A DNA stretch of 64,000 nt from Ancylobacter sp. TS-1 (lineage in GTDB: Bacteria > Pseudomonadota > Alphaproteobacteria > Rhizobiales > Xanthobacteraceae), in the NCBI RefSeq assembly GCF_009223885.1, contig NZ_CP045144.1, forward strand, positions 2,108,001 to 2,172,000, given 5' to 3'. Numbering within the stretch: the stretch's first letter is position 1; the number at the start of each line of letters is the position of its first letter. Position numbers and translations under genes: made by a program. This document shows, in pieces, positions 34,402 to 42,371 of the stretch. A model generated the notes under the pieces. The model was not told the origin of the DNA. It saw only the letters and a list, made by a program, of their open reading frames with translations, and ran no database searches.

Positions 34402-34555
34402 CATGGTCCTCCCCGGCGGCGAAGGGAATCCGGGCGTGGCGCTCCATCTCTGCCCGGGCGCCGGGGCGGAAGGCGCCCCAGAGAATGCCGAGAAAGAGGA
34501 GGACGGCCGCGACCAGCCAGTATTTGAGGGCAAAGACGAGCAGGGCTTCGGTCAT
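34388..34555 (-). CDS. ccoQ: cbb3 oxidase small subunit CcoQ
   Basis: A 55-residue single-TM protein (YWLVAAVLLFLGILWGAF) with a soluble C-terminus rich in charged residues (RPGARAEMERHARIPF). Its position between ccoO and ccoP and its size identify it as CcoQ/FixQ, which stabilises the CcoP interaction with the core complex. It overlaps the ccoP start by 14 bp. Confidence 0.85.
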   Translation of the reverse strand: MTEALLVFALKYWLVAAVLLFLGILWGAFRPGARAEMERHARIPFAAGEDHDGCA

Positions 34556-34557
34556 GC

Positions 34558-35298
34558 TCACGGACCCTCGCTGAGCTTCACATCGGAGAAGTCGACCAGG
34601 GTGCCGAGCATCTGCAGATGGGCGATGAGCGCATCCATCTCGGTAATGCGGTCCGGCTGGCCGTCGAAATCGCCGGTCTTCGCCTTGGGGTAGCGGGCGA
34701 GCAGGCCCTCCGTGTCCTCGCCGCTCGCCTGGGCGCGGATATCGTCCGCCGCGCGGGCGATCATGGCGTCGGAATAGGGAACGCCGACGTCGCGCAGCGC
34801 GCGCATGTGGTCGCCGAATCCGTTCGCGTCGATCTCGCGCTCCATCAGGAACGGATAGGCCGGCATGATCGACACCCCGACCACGCTGCGCGGGTCCTTC
34901 ATGTGGGCGACGTGCCAGGCGTTCGAATATTTCGAGCCGACGCGGGCGAGGTCCGGACCCGTGCGCTTCGATCCCCACAGGAAGGGATGGTCGTACATGC
35001 TCTCCGCCGCGACGGAGTAGTGGCCGTAGCGCTCCACCTCGTCGCGGAAGGGGCGGATCTGCTGGCTGTGGCAGGTGTAGCAGCCCTCGCGCGTGTAGAT
35101 GTTGCGCCCGATCTGCTCGAGCGGCGAATAGGGCCGCACGCCCTGAACCGGCTGGACCGTGGTCTCCAGCTTGAACAGCGGCACGATCTCGACCAGGCCG
35201 CCGATCAGGACGACCAGGAGGGTCAGCGCGAACAGCAGCGTCGTCGACCGCTCGATGATGGCGTGACCCTTCGGGGCCTCGTCGGTGTGCGATGCCAT
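34558..35298 (-). CDS. ccoO: cbb3 oxidase subunit II, monohaem cytochrome c (CcoO)
   Basis: A 246-residue monohaem cytochrome c anchored by an N-terminal TM helix ([20 protein letters not shown]). The haem motif is [15 protein letters not shown], and the axial Met region is SIMPAYPFL. Other CcoO markers are [16 protein letters not shown] and HMKDPRSVV. It carries electrons from CcoP to the catalytic subunit. GGGAGG six bases before the ATG sets the start. It starts 11 bp after the ccoN stop. Confidence 0.94.
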   Translation of the reverse strand: MASHTDEAPKGHAIIERSTTLLFALTLLVVLIGGLVEIVPLFKLETTVQPVQGVRPYSPLEQIGRNIYTREGCYTCHSQQIRPFRDEVERYGHYSVAAESMYDHPFLWGSKRTGPDLARVGSKYSNAWHVAHMKDPRSVVGVSIMPAYPFLMEREIDANGFGDHMRALRDVGVPYSDAMIARAADDIRAQASGEDTEGLLARYPKAKTGDFDGQPDRITEMDALIAHLQMLGTLVDFSDVKLSEGP

Positions 35299-35309
35299 GC
35301 CCGCCTCCC

Positions 35310-36779
35310 TCACGCGGCCGGAACCGGTGCCGTCTCGGGCACGGGCTCGCGGGCAGGACGGGGCTGGCGGATGGTCATGGCGAAGTTGATCGCCATCAGC
35401 ACGCCGCCGGTCAGGTACATGACCCCGCCGACGAGGCGGATCACGTAATAGGGGTGCAGCATCGCGACGCTGTCGGCGAAGGAATATTGCAGGAAACCGA
35501 ACGCGTCATAGGCGCGCCACATCAGCCCCTGGGCGATGCCGGCGATCCACATCGCCGTGATGTAGAGCACTATCGCGACCGAGGCGATCCAGAAGTGCCA
35601 CTCCACCAGCCGGTGCGACCAGAGCGGGCGCCGCCATAGGCGCGGCACCATGTAGTAGAGCGCGCCGAAGCAGATGAAGGCGACCCAGCCCAGCGCGCCG
35701 GAATGCACGTGGCCGACCGTCCAGTCGGTGTAGTGGCTGAGCGAGTTGACGGACTTCAGCGCCATCAGCGGCCCCTCGAAGGTCGCCATGCCGTAGAAGG
35801 CCACCGCCACCACGAGGAAGCGCAGGATCGGGTCGGTGCGCAGTTTCCCCCACGCGCCCGAGAGCGTCATGATGCCGTTGATCATGCCGCCCCAGCTAGG
35901 CATCCACAGCATGATCGAGAACGCCATGCCGAGCGTCTGCGTCCAGTCGGGCAGCGACGTGTAGTGCAGATGGTGCGGGCCGGCCCAGATGTAGAGGAAG
36001 ATCAGCGCCCAGAAATGGACGATGGAGAGCCGGTAGGAATAGATCGGCCGCTCCGCCTGCTTGGGCACGAAATAGTACATGATGCCGATGAAGCCGGCGG
36101 TGAGGAAGAAACCGACGATGTTGTGGCCGTACCACCACTGCACCATCGCGTCCTGCACGCCGGCGAAGGCCGAGTAGCTCTTCGCCCCAGTGAAGGACAC
36201 CGGCACCGCCAGATTGTTGACGAGGTGCAGCACCGCGACAGTGACGATGAACGCCAGGAAGAACCAGTTGGCGACATAGATGTGCGGCTCGCGGCGATAG
36301 ACCAGCGTGCCGACGAAGATGGCGAGATAGGTCAGCCAGACCACCGTCAGCCAGAGGTCGGCATACCATTCCGGCTCGGCATATTCGCGGCTCTGGGTGA
36401 TGCCCATGACATAGCCGGAGAGCGCGATGACGAGGAACGCCTGGTAGCCCCAGAACAGGAAGTTGGCGAGGCGAGGCCCGCCCCACAGCCCGACCTGGCA
36501 GGTGCGCTGGACCACATAGAGCGATGTGGCGATGAGCGCGTTTCCGCCAAAGGCGAAGACGACGCCTGACGTGTGCACCGGCCGCAGCCGGCCGAAGGTG
36601 AGGTATTCGCCGAGATTCAGGTGCGGAAAGGCGAGCTGCGCCGCCACCACCACGCCGACACTGAAACCGAACAGCGCCCAGATCACCGTCGCCACGGTGA
36701 AGCGGCGGATAATGGCCTCGTTATACCCGGGTATGGCCTGTGATCGGGCAGCGTGCGCCCAGCTTGCGACGGCATCCAT
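35310..36779 (-). CDS. ccoN: cbb3 oxidase catalytic subunit I (CcoN)
   Basis: The 489-residue, roughly 12-TM catalytic subunit of the high-affinity terminal oxidase. Haem b and b3-CuB ligands can be seen in [40 protein letters not shown] and [14 protein letters not shown]. The Tyr cross-linked in cbb3 enzymes should lie in the helix region [17 protein letters not shown] stretch. The enzyme reduces oxygen to water with proton pumping at low oxygen. It is the first gene of ccoNOQP, facing an A/T-rich intergenic region that should hold its oxygen-controlled promoter. Length is normal for the family. Confidence 0.95.
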   Translation of the reverse strand: MDAVASWAHAARSQAIPGYNEAIIRRFTVATVIWALFGFSVGVVVAAQLAFPHLNLGEYLTFGRLRPVHTSGVVFAFGGNALIATSLYVVQRTCQVGLWGGPRLANFLFWGYQAFLVIALSGYVMGITQSREYAEPEWYADLWLTVVWLTYLAIFVGTLVYRREPHIYVANWFFLAFIVTVAVLHLVNNLAVPVSFTGAKSYSAFAGVQDAMVQWWYGHNIVGFFLTAGFIGIMYYFVPKQAERPIYSYRLSIVHFWALIFLYIWAGPHHLHYTSLPDWTQTLGMAFSIMLWMPSWGGMINGIMTLSGAWGKLRTDPILRFLVVAVAFYGMATFEGPLMALKSVNSLSHYTDWTVGHVHSGALGWVAFICFGALYYMVPRLWRRPLWSHRLVEWHFWIASVAIVLYITAMWIAGIAQGLMWRAYDAFGFLQYSFADSVAMLHPYYVIRLVGGVMYLTGGVLMAINFAMTIRQPRPAREPVPETAPVPAA

Positions 36780-36865
36780 CTCAGTGATACTCCGATGGAA
36801 TGCGCGCGGTCGTTTCTATTCTTATAAACTTTCCATTTTTACTTGAATTATGTCTTGCAGATACA

Positions 36866-36890
36866 ACAGAACTATGTATAGATATTCTGT
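36866..36890. promoter_or_regulatory. Dyad in A/T-rich promoter region upstream of ccoN
   Basis: ACAGAA and TTCTGT form perfect 6-bp arms separated by 13 bp, and both sit in an unusually A/T-rich 100-bp stretch (about 36820-36915) between ccoN and the divergent small gene. ATAC and GTAT at the outer edges extend the symmetry with a 2-base bulge. It does not match the TTGAT-N4-ATCAA consensus of FNR/FixK sites. The bound protein is unknown. Confidence 0.35.
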
Positions 36891-36918
36891 ATCGGCAAAC
36901 AATATTTGGATTCATTCC

Positions 36919-37176
36919 ATGAATGACTGGCACTTCCTGCTCCCGGCGCTGGCCCTGATCGCCCTGGTCTATGGCGCGCTGCGCTCGCGCGGCGAGGCGG
37001 TCGGCTGGTGGCTGGGTCTGGTCCACGGCGTGCTGGCGCTGGTCGCCATGGCCGGCTTCGGCGCCGCGCGCGACACCGGCTTCGCCGTTTTCACCGGCCT
37101 GCTGGCGGTTTATGCTGGCGCCATGTGCGCGGCCGAGGCGGTGCATCTCGCCCGACGGCCCGTCCCGCATTCCTGA
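36919..37176 (+). CDS. Small hypothetical membrane protein next to ccoN
   Basis: Not recognised; 85 residues with three hydrophobic segments (FLLPALALIALVYGALR, GWWLGLVHGVLALVAMAGF, GFAVFTGLLAVYAGAMCAAE). It is divergent from ccoN, with which it shares the A/T-rich intergenic region. No ribosome site precedes the chosen ATG (MNDWHFLL), and an inverted repeat ATTCAT-TCC-ATGAAT spans the start codon. An upstream ATG in the same frame adds 23 polar residues and looks less likely. A respiratory link is inferred only from position. Confidence 0.55.
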   Translation: MNDWHFLLPALALIALVYGALRSRGEAVGWWLGLVHGVLALVAMAGFGAARDTGFAVFTGLLAVYAGAMCAAEAVHLARRPVPHS

Positions 37177-37191
37177 ACGGCGGAGGTCGCG

Positions 37192-37533
37192 GTGCCCCAT
37201 CTCGTTCGTTTCCTGATGCGCCATGCGCTGATCGGCTTCGCCCTCGCCATCCTGTTCGTCGGCGCGCTGCTGGCCTTCGACGTGGCCCGCCTCGGCTCGC
37301 TGGTGCGGGCCTCGTCCACCGGCGGCCTCGCGGCGCTGATCCTGGTCTTCTCGGTCGGCGTCACCTTCGCCAGCGTGCAGATGGGCTTCGCCGTCATGCT
37401 GCTGGCGAGCCACGAGGAGAAGCCGGGCAATGGCCGGCGCCGGACGATCCCCGCCCGCAGGCTGCGCCTGGCGGAACTGCGCGTGCCCGGTCGCCGCACG
37501 GGTCAGGACGCCCGCATGACGGGGCGCCGCTGA
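37192..37533 (+). CDS. Small hypothetical membrane protein
   Basis: Not recognised; 113 residues. Two TM helices (IGFALAILFVGALLAFDVA and GGLAALILVFSVGVTFASV) are followed by a basic tail (NGRRRTIPARRLRLAELRVPGRR). Translation should begin at GTG, five bases after GGAGG. It lies 15 bp after the preceding small membrane protein, so both are probably cotranscribed. The two-helix plus basic-tail form is seen in many uncharacterised alphaproteobacterial proteins; no function can be given. Confidence 0.6.
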   Translation: MPHLVRFLMRHALIGFALAILFVGALLAFDVARLGSLVRASSTGGLAALILVFSVGVTFASVQMGFAVMLLASHEEKPGNGRRRTIPARRLRLAELRVPGRRTGQDARMTGRR

Positions 37534-37835
37534 CATCGGCTCGGCACGGGCATTCGTCGCGGGGCGCGAAGACATGGGTGTCCTTCCGTTGCCGCCTTGC
37601 GGCGCAACAGTTTCTGTCGCGGCCGGGGTGCGGCCGCGTCGTTCCGGGTGGGTGAAACTACCTAGCAGGCAGGCGCTTCCCGCGCCCTTGGACAGAATGC
37701 CCAATGGGCGTCAATGCCGCATCGACCTAGAAGGGGCACGCGGCCGGCTCGCGTCCTCACGACGGGCCGCACACCACACGTGCCGTGCGACGGGCGGGGT
37801 CCGGATGCCTGTCGGCCTGAAGGAGTGACCTGCCC
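37534..37835. other. Intergenic region before the RegB-like kinase
   Basis: No gene is supported in these 300 bp. It contains TTGCGGCGCAA (5-bp arms around one base) at about 37597, whose arms recall FixK half-sites, but the spacing is wrong for a FixK/FNR box. AAGGAG ten bases before the TTG start of the kinase is the likely ribosome site. The promoter for the regulatory pair should lie here. Confidence 0.4.
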
Positions 37836-39116
37836 TTGGCTCCGCTGAGTGCCGCCGACACCACCGCCCGCAAGAACCTGCTGCTTCTGACGCAGTTGCG
37901 CTGGATCGCCGTCGTCGGCCAGCTCGTCACCATCTGGCTGGTGGATTTCGAACTCGGCATCCGGCTGCCGCTCGTGGCGATGCTCGCCGTCGTGCTGTTC
38001 CTGGTGATGCTGAATCTGGTGAGCCTGCTGCGCTATAGGCGGCAGGAAAGCGTCACCAACACCGAACTGTTCGTCGAGCTGCTGCTCGATATCGCCGCGC
38101 TCACCGTCCAGCTCTACCTCAGCGGCGGCGCGCTCAACCCGTTCATCTCGCTGTTTCTCCTGCAGGTCATTCTCGGGGCGATCCTGCTGGAGGCCTGGTC
38201 GGTGTGGTCGCTGGTGGCCGTCACCAGCCTCTGCTTCGTCGGCCTCACCGTCTTCCATCGCGACCTCGCCATGCAGCACAGCCATATGGGCGGGTTCTGG
38301 AACCTGCACGTGCAGGGCATGTTCATCTGCTTCGTCCTGGCCTCCTGCCTGCTGGTGCTGTTCATCACCCGCATCACCGCCAATTTGAACGCCCGCGACG
38401 CCTATCTCGCCGAGCTGCGGCGGCAGTCGGTGGAGGAGGAGCACATCGTGCGCATGGGGCTGCTGGCCTCCGGCGCGGCGCATGAGCTCGGCACCCCGCT
38501 CTCCACCCTGTCGGTGCTGCTGAACGACTGGCAGCACAATCGGCAGCTGGCGCAGAACCCGGAGCTTGCCGAGGACATGCGGGAGATGCAGGCCCAGCTC
38601 GACCGCTGCAAGGCCATCGTCACCGGCATCCTGCTCTCCTCCGGCGAGGCGCGCGGGGAAGGCACCGTGCGCACCAGCGTGCGCGCCCTGCTGGACGAGG
38701 TGGCGCTCGACTGGCAGCTGCTGCGCGCGCCGGTCGATTTCAGCTATGTCAACGCCTTCGAGCCCGACGCGGCCATCGTCTCCGACCTCGCACTCAAGCA
38801 GGTGCTGTTCAACGTGCTCGACAATGCCGTGGAGGCCTCGCCGGACCGGGTGGAACTGCGTGCCACGCGCCGCGCGGATGCCCTGCGCATCGAGGTCACC
38901 GATCACGGCACCGGCTTCCGGCCGGACATCCTCGCCGAGTTCGGCAAGCCCTACCGCTCGACCAAGGCCCGCGCCGGCGCCGGGCTCGGCCTCTTCCTCG
39001 TCGTCAACGTGCTGCGCCGGCTCGGCGGCACGGTCGAGGCGCGCAACATCGCCGGGGGCGGCGCCTGCGTGACGCTCGACCTGCCGCTCGCCGCGCTGTC
39101 GGAGCCCGCCGCATGA
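37836..39116 (+). CDS. regB: RegB/PrrB/ActS-type redox sensor histidine kinase
   Basis: A 426-residue membrane histidine kinase. About six TM helices fill residues 20-185. The loop LSGGALNPFISLF matches the GGxxNPF quinone-sensing motif of RegB. The phosphoacceptor His lies in ASGAAHELGTPLSTL, and QLDRCKAIVTGIL contains the Cys equivalent to redox-active Cys265 of Rhodobacter RegB. N, G1 and G2 boxes of the ATPase domain follow (NVLDNAVEASP, DHGTGF, GAGLGLFLV). It starts with TTG. The family represses or activates respiratory, carbon- and nitrogen-fixation genes according to quinone redox state; the nearby cbb3 genes are natural targets. Confidence 0.9.
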   Translation: MAPLSAADTTARKNLLLLTQLRWIAVVGQLVTIWLVDFELGIRLPLVAMLAVVLFLVMLNLVSLLRYRRQESVTNTELFVELLLDIAALTVQLYLSGGALNPFISLFLLQVILGAILLEAWSVWSLVAVTSLCFVGLTVFHRDLAMQHSHMGGFWNLHVQGMFICFVLASCLLVLFITRITANLNARDAYLAELRRQSVEEEHIVRMGLLASGAAHELGTPLSTLSVLLNDWQHNRQLAQNPELAEDMREMQAQLDRCKAIVTGILLSSGEARGEGTVRTSVRALLDEVALDWQLLRAPVDFSYVNAFEPDAAIVSDLALKQVLFNVLDNAVEASPDRVELRATRRADALRIEVTDHGTGFRPDILAEFGKPYRSTKARAGAGLGLFLVVNVLRRLGGTVEARNIAGGGACVTLDLPLAALSEPAA

Positions 39117-39643
39117 CCGCCCGCCAACTGCTCATCGTCGAGGACGACAACAGCTTCGCGCGGGCGCTGCGGCGCTCCTTCGAACGGCGCGGCTATGAGG
39201 TGGCGCACGGCGCCGACCTCGCCACGGTGGCCGAACTGCTCGAAACCGTGACGCCCGGCTTCGCCGTGGTCGACCTCAAGCTCGCAAGCGAATCCGGGCT
39301 CGAATGCGTGAAGCTGCTGCACGCCCGCGCCCCGCAGATGCGCATCGTCATCCTCACCGGCTTCGCCAGCATCGCGACGGCGGTGGAGGCGATCAAGCTC
39401 GGGGCCTGCCACTATCTGCCCAAGCCCGCCAATGCCGACGACATCGAACGGGCGTTCGAGCGCAGCGAGGGCGACGTCTCGGTGCCCCTCGACGGGCGGC
39501 CGACCTCGCTCAAGAACCTCGAATGGGAACGCATCCACGAGACGCTGGTGGAGACCGACTTCAACATCTCCGAGACCGCGCGCCGGCTCGGCATGCACCG
39601 GCGCACGCTCGCCCGAAAGCTGGAGAAGCGCCCGGTCAAGTGA
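39113..39643 (+). CDS. regA: RegA/PrrA/ActR-type response regulator
   Basis: The 176-residue partner of the kinase upstream, overlapping it as ATGA. The receiver domain has the acidic pair in IVEDDNSF, the phosphoacceptor Asp in AVVDLKLASESG and the conserved Lys in LPKPANADD. A Pro-containing linker precedes a Fis-type helix-turn-helix (NISETARRLGMHRRTLARKL), the most conserved element of RegA proteins. Length is standard. As a global regulator it probably acts far beyond this window. Confidence 0.92.
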   Translation: MTARQLLIVEDDNSFARALRRSFERRGYEVAHGADLATVAELLETVTPGFAVVDLKLASESGLECVKLLHARAPQMRIVILTGFASIATAVEAIKLGACHYLPKPANADDIERAFERSEGDVSVPLDGRPTSLKNLEWERIHETLVETDFNISETARRLGMHRRTLARKLEKRPVK

Positions 39644-39825
39644 GCCTCGCGCGCCTCGGCAGGAACGCCGCGCCGGCTACCCCGCCCGCTTAGTTGGAGC
39701 GGGGTGAATGTAAAGCTTCACAGGATGGCATTTCCCGGCTGCGCCACGACCGGCAGTCTGTCGCCATGCGAGCCATGCCCGTCACTCTCCCTTGCGATGG
39801 CCTCACGACGGCAGACGCCGCCGCG

Positions 39826-41268
39826 CTAGGCCGTCCGCGCGGTGTCGGGCGGCAACGGTGCTGGGGGCAACGGCGCGGAGGGCTGGGGCCGCACCAGCTC
39901 GACGGCGCGCCCCACGCGCAGCACGCTCGCCTCGTCATGCGGCCGGCCGACGATCTGGAGGCCGACGGGCAGGCCGCCATCCGTGCGCCCGGCCGGGACG
40001 GACAGCGCCGGGCAGGCGCCGATCAGGTTGAACAGGGCGGTCATGTCGAGCGTGGCCAGCCGACCGTCGGCGGTGCGGTGGCCGTAGTCGAAATCGCCCT
40101 TGTCGAGGCCGGGCGCGGGCTGCGCCATGGTCGGGCAGATGAGCGCGTCACGATCGGCGAGCACGGCGGCGAGCTTGTGCCAGATGCCGGCACGTACGAA
40201 ATCGAGCCGCTTCAGCGTCACCCCGTCGACCTGCCGGCCCATCTCGATCAGCCGGCGCGTCAGCGGCTCCATCCGGTCGCCGTCCCGGTCATAGGCCTCT
40301 CCGTAAAGCGCCGCCATCCACACCAGCGTGGCGGTGAAGAAGGCCTCGGCATCCTCCGCGCGCCAGCCGAGATCGACCTCCTCCACCGTCGCCCCGGCCG
40401 CGCGCAGCGCCTCCACAGTGGCGAGCACCTCGCGCTCCACCTGCGGATCGACCGCGCAGAAGCCGAGATCGCGCGAGAAGGCCAGCTTCAGCCGGGAGGG
40501 CTCGACCTCCACCGGCAGGGAAAGATCCAGCGGCGGCAGATAGGAGAACAGGTCGACCGGATCGGGACCAGCCACGGCACTGAGGAACAGCGCGGCATCG
40601 TTCACCGTGCGGGCCACCGGGCCGAAATGGCTGATGTCGTCGAAGGTGGTCGGCAGCGCGTCGAAGGGGATACGCCCGAGCGAGGGCTTCAGCCCGACAA
40701 TGCCGCAGAAGGAGGCCGGCCCACGGATCGAGCCGGCCATGTCGCAGCCCTCCGCGAGCGCGACGCAGCCGGTCGCCACCGCCACCGCCGAGCCGCCGGA
40801 GGAGCCGCCCGGCGTGCGCGAGGGGTCCCACGGATTGCGCGTCACGCCGAACTGGGCGCCGCGGGTGAACCAGGAATCGGCGAATTCCGGTGTCGTGGTC
40901 TTGCCGACCAGCACGCCGCCGGCCGCCGCGAGCCGGCGGGCGATCACCGCGTCGCGGGCCGGCACATGGTCGGCGAAGAGACGCGAGCCATAGGTGGTGC
41001 GCAGCCCGGCGGTCGGGGTGTAGTCCTTCAGCGCGACCGGCAGCCCGGCGAGCGGGCCGAGGGCCTCGCCGCGCAGGCGCCGCGCGTCGATCTCCGCCGC
41101 CTGCGCCAGCGCCCGCTCGGGCACGAGCAGGCAGAAGGCGTTCAGCGCCGGATTGACCGCCTCGATGCGCTCCAGCGCCGCCCGGGTCAGTTCGACGGCA
41201 CCGATGTCGCCAATCCGCAGCCGGCGCGCCAGTTCGGTGGCCGTCAGATGAAGTACATGCGCCGCCAT
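39826..41268 (-). CDS. Amidase signature-family hydrolase
   Basis: A 480-residue amidase. The Ser-cisSer-Lys triad is visible: Lys in GLPVALKDYTP, the cis-Ser in PGGSSGGSAVAVATG, and the nucleophile Ser in GCDMAGSIRGPASFCG. These enzymes hydrolyse amides, carbamates or ureas to acid plus ammonia or amine; the substrate cannot be told from sequence. The tail is Pro-rich (APLPPAPLPP). It is transcribed away from the quaternary-amine ABC transporter and shares with it a short A/T-rich promoter region holding a perfect 7-bp dyad, so both may answer to the same regulator. Confidence 0.87.
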   Translation of the reverse strand: MAAHVLHLTATELARRLRIGDIGAVELTRAALERIEAVNPALNAFCLLVPERALAQAAEIDARRLRGEALGPLAGLPVALKDYTPTAGLRTTYGSRLFADHVPARDAVIARRLAAAGGVLVGKTTTPEFADSWFTRGAQFGVTRNPWDPSRTPGGSSGGSAVAVATGCVALAEGCDMAGSIRGPASFCGIVGLKPSLGRIPFDALPTTFDDISHFGPVARTVNDAALFLSAVAGPDPVDLFSYLPPLDLSLPVEVEPSRLKLAFSRDLGFCAVDPQVEREVLATVEALRAAGATVEEVDLGWRAEDAEAFFTATLVWMAALYGEAYDRDGDRMEPLTRRLIEMGRQVDGVTLKRLDFVRAGIWHKLAAVLADRDALICPTMAQPAPGLDKGDFDYGHRTADGRLATLDMTALFNLIGACPALSVPAGRTDGGLPVGLQIVGRPHDEASVLRVGRAVELVRPQPSAPLPPAPLPPDTARTA

Positions 41269-41306
41269 TCTTCTTCTCCTGAATTTATGGGGAGAACCTA
41301 GTATGC

Positions 41307-41333
41307 CATTTCCAGATAGTAAAATCGGAAATG
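41307..41333. promoter_or_regulatory. Perfect dyad between amidase and transporter genes
   Basis: CATTTCC and GGAAATG form perfect 7-bp arms around a 13-bp A/T-rich spacer. The site lies 39 bp from the amidase start and 50 bp from the binding-protein start, in the middle of their divergent promoter region. This is a good position and size for a dimeric repressor or activator. No regulator gene is adjacent. Confidence 0.5.
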
Positions 41334-41382
41334 CTGATCGTTAATTACAAATATGAACCGATATAAACTTCCGGAGAACACA

Positions 41383-42357
41383 ATGAACCAACGGCACACA
41401 AGCATGAACTTTATGAAGATACTAGGTGGCGTGGCTCTTTCCGCCGCTCTTCTGGCCGCGCCGCAGGCGCGCGCCGCCGATGCGGAGACGGCGAACCCGC
41501 TCCGTATCGTCGTCACCGGCATCACCGACGCGGATTTCATCGCCAACGTCTTCGCCAGCTTCCTCGAGAAGCAGGGCTACAAGGTCGAGCGCGTGAAGGC
41601 GGACTATGCCGCGCAGTTCGTGGGCCTCGAGGCCGGCGACATGGATTTCTCGACCAGCATCTGGGACACCAGCCGCGACATCATGGATGCCGCGCTCGCC
41701 ACGGGTAAGGTCCAGAACATGGGCTCCACCGGCGTGAAGATCCGTGAAGGCTGGTGGTATCCCGCCTATCTCAAGGAGCAGTGCCCGGGCCTGCCGGACT
41801 GGAAGGCGCTGCTGGAGCCGGCCTGCGTCAAGGCCCTCTCTACCGTCGAGACCGCGCCCAAGGCCCGCTTCGTCGAGGCGCCGGCCGACTGGACGACCAA
41901 CAATGCGGCCCGCCTCGAGGCCCTGAAGCTGCCCTTCGTGCTCGAAGGAACCGGCACGCCCGCCGCCCTGCACGCCACCATCGTCGGCGCGGTGCAGCGC
42001 AAGGAGCCGGTCATCGGCTGGGGCTTCATGCCGGACTGGATGACCGAGCAGTACCCGGGCGAGTTCGTGCAGTTCCCGCCCTTCGAGGCGGCCTGCGCCA
42101 CCGATCCGAAATGGGGCGGCAACCCGGACAAGGTGTGGGACTGCGACAACCCCTATGGCTATGTCTGGAAGGTCGCCAACACCCAGTCCGAGAAGAAATT
42201 CCCCCGCGCCTCGCGCTTCCTGCGCCTCTATCATCTCACCGCCGCCGACGTGGCGTGGGGCATTCGCCGGATCGATGTCGACGGCATCGACAGCGAGAAG
42301 GCGGCCGAGGAATGGCTGAAGGCTCACCCCGAGCTGGCCGCCGACTGGGCGCTTTGA
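41383..42357 (+). CDS. Glycine betaine/quaternary-amine ABC transporter binding protein
   Basis: A 324-residue periplasmic binding protein of the OpuAC/ProX type. The signal peptide (MKILGGVALSAALLAAPQARA) ends near residue 31. The mature part shows ITDADFIANVFASFLEKQGY, GDMDFSTSIWDTSRD and GWWYPAYLKEQCPGLPDW, with many Trp/Tyr residues of the kind that form the cation-pi box for trimethylammonium groups. The ATG used lies six bases after CCGGAG. The gene is followed at once by the cognate ATPase. The ligand could be betaine, choline, carnitine or a related compound. Confidence 0.87.
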   Translation: MNQRHTSMNFMKILGGVALSAALLAAPQARAADAETANPLRIVVTGITDADFIANVFASFLEKQGYKVERVKADYAAQFVGLEAGDMDFSTSIWDTSRDIMDAALATGKVQNMGSTGVKIREGWWYPAYLKEQCPGLPDWKALLEPACVKALSTVETAPKARFVEAPADWTTNNAARLEALKLPFVLEGTGTPAALHATIVGAVQRKEPVIGWGFMPDWMTEQYPGEFVQFPPFEAACATDPKWGGNPDKVWDCDNPYGYVWKVANTQSEKKFPRASRFLRLYHLTAADVAWGIRRIDVDGIDSEKAAEEWLKAHPELAADWAL

Positions 42358-42371
42358 CGGAGCGCACGAAC

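Noticed and set aside
36841..36873. Possible FNR/FixK box (TTGCAGATACAA) upstream of ccoN
   Set aside because: The spacing is TTG-N6-CAA, whereas the consensus needs N8. It was not called a site.
37597..37607. TTGCGGCGCAA before the RegB-like gene as a FixK site
   Set aside because: The arms match a half-site, but the one-base spacer is far too short for a FixK/FNR dimer.
39678..39705. CCCGCT...AGCGGG hairpin after regA as a terminator
   Set aside because: Only a 6-bp stem and no T tract; too weak to list as a feature.
39694..41301. 535-codon plus-strand frame opposite the amidase
   Set aside because: The amidase triad is intact on the minus strand; the plus frame is a shadow.
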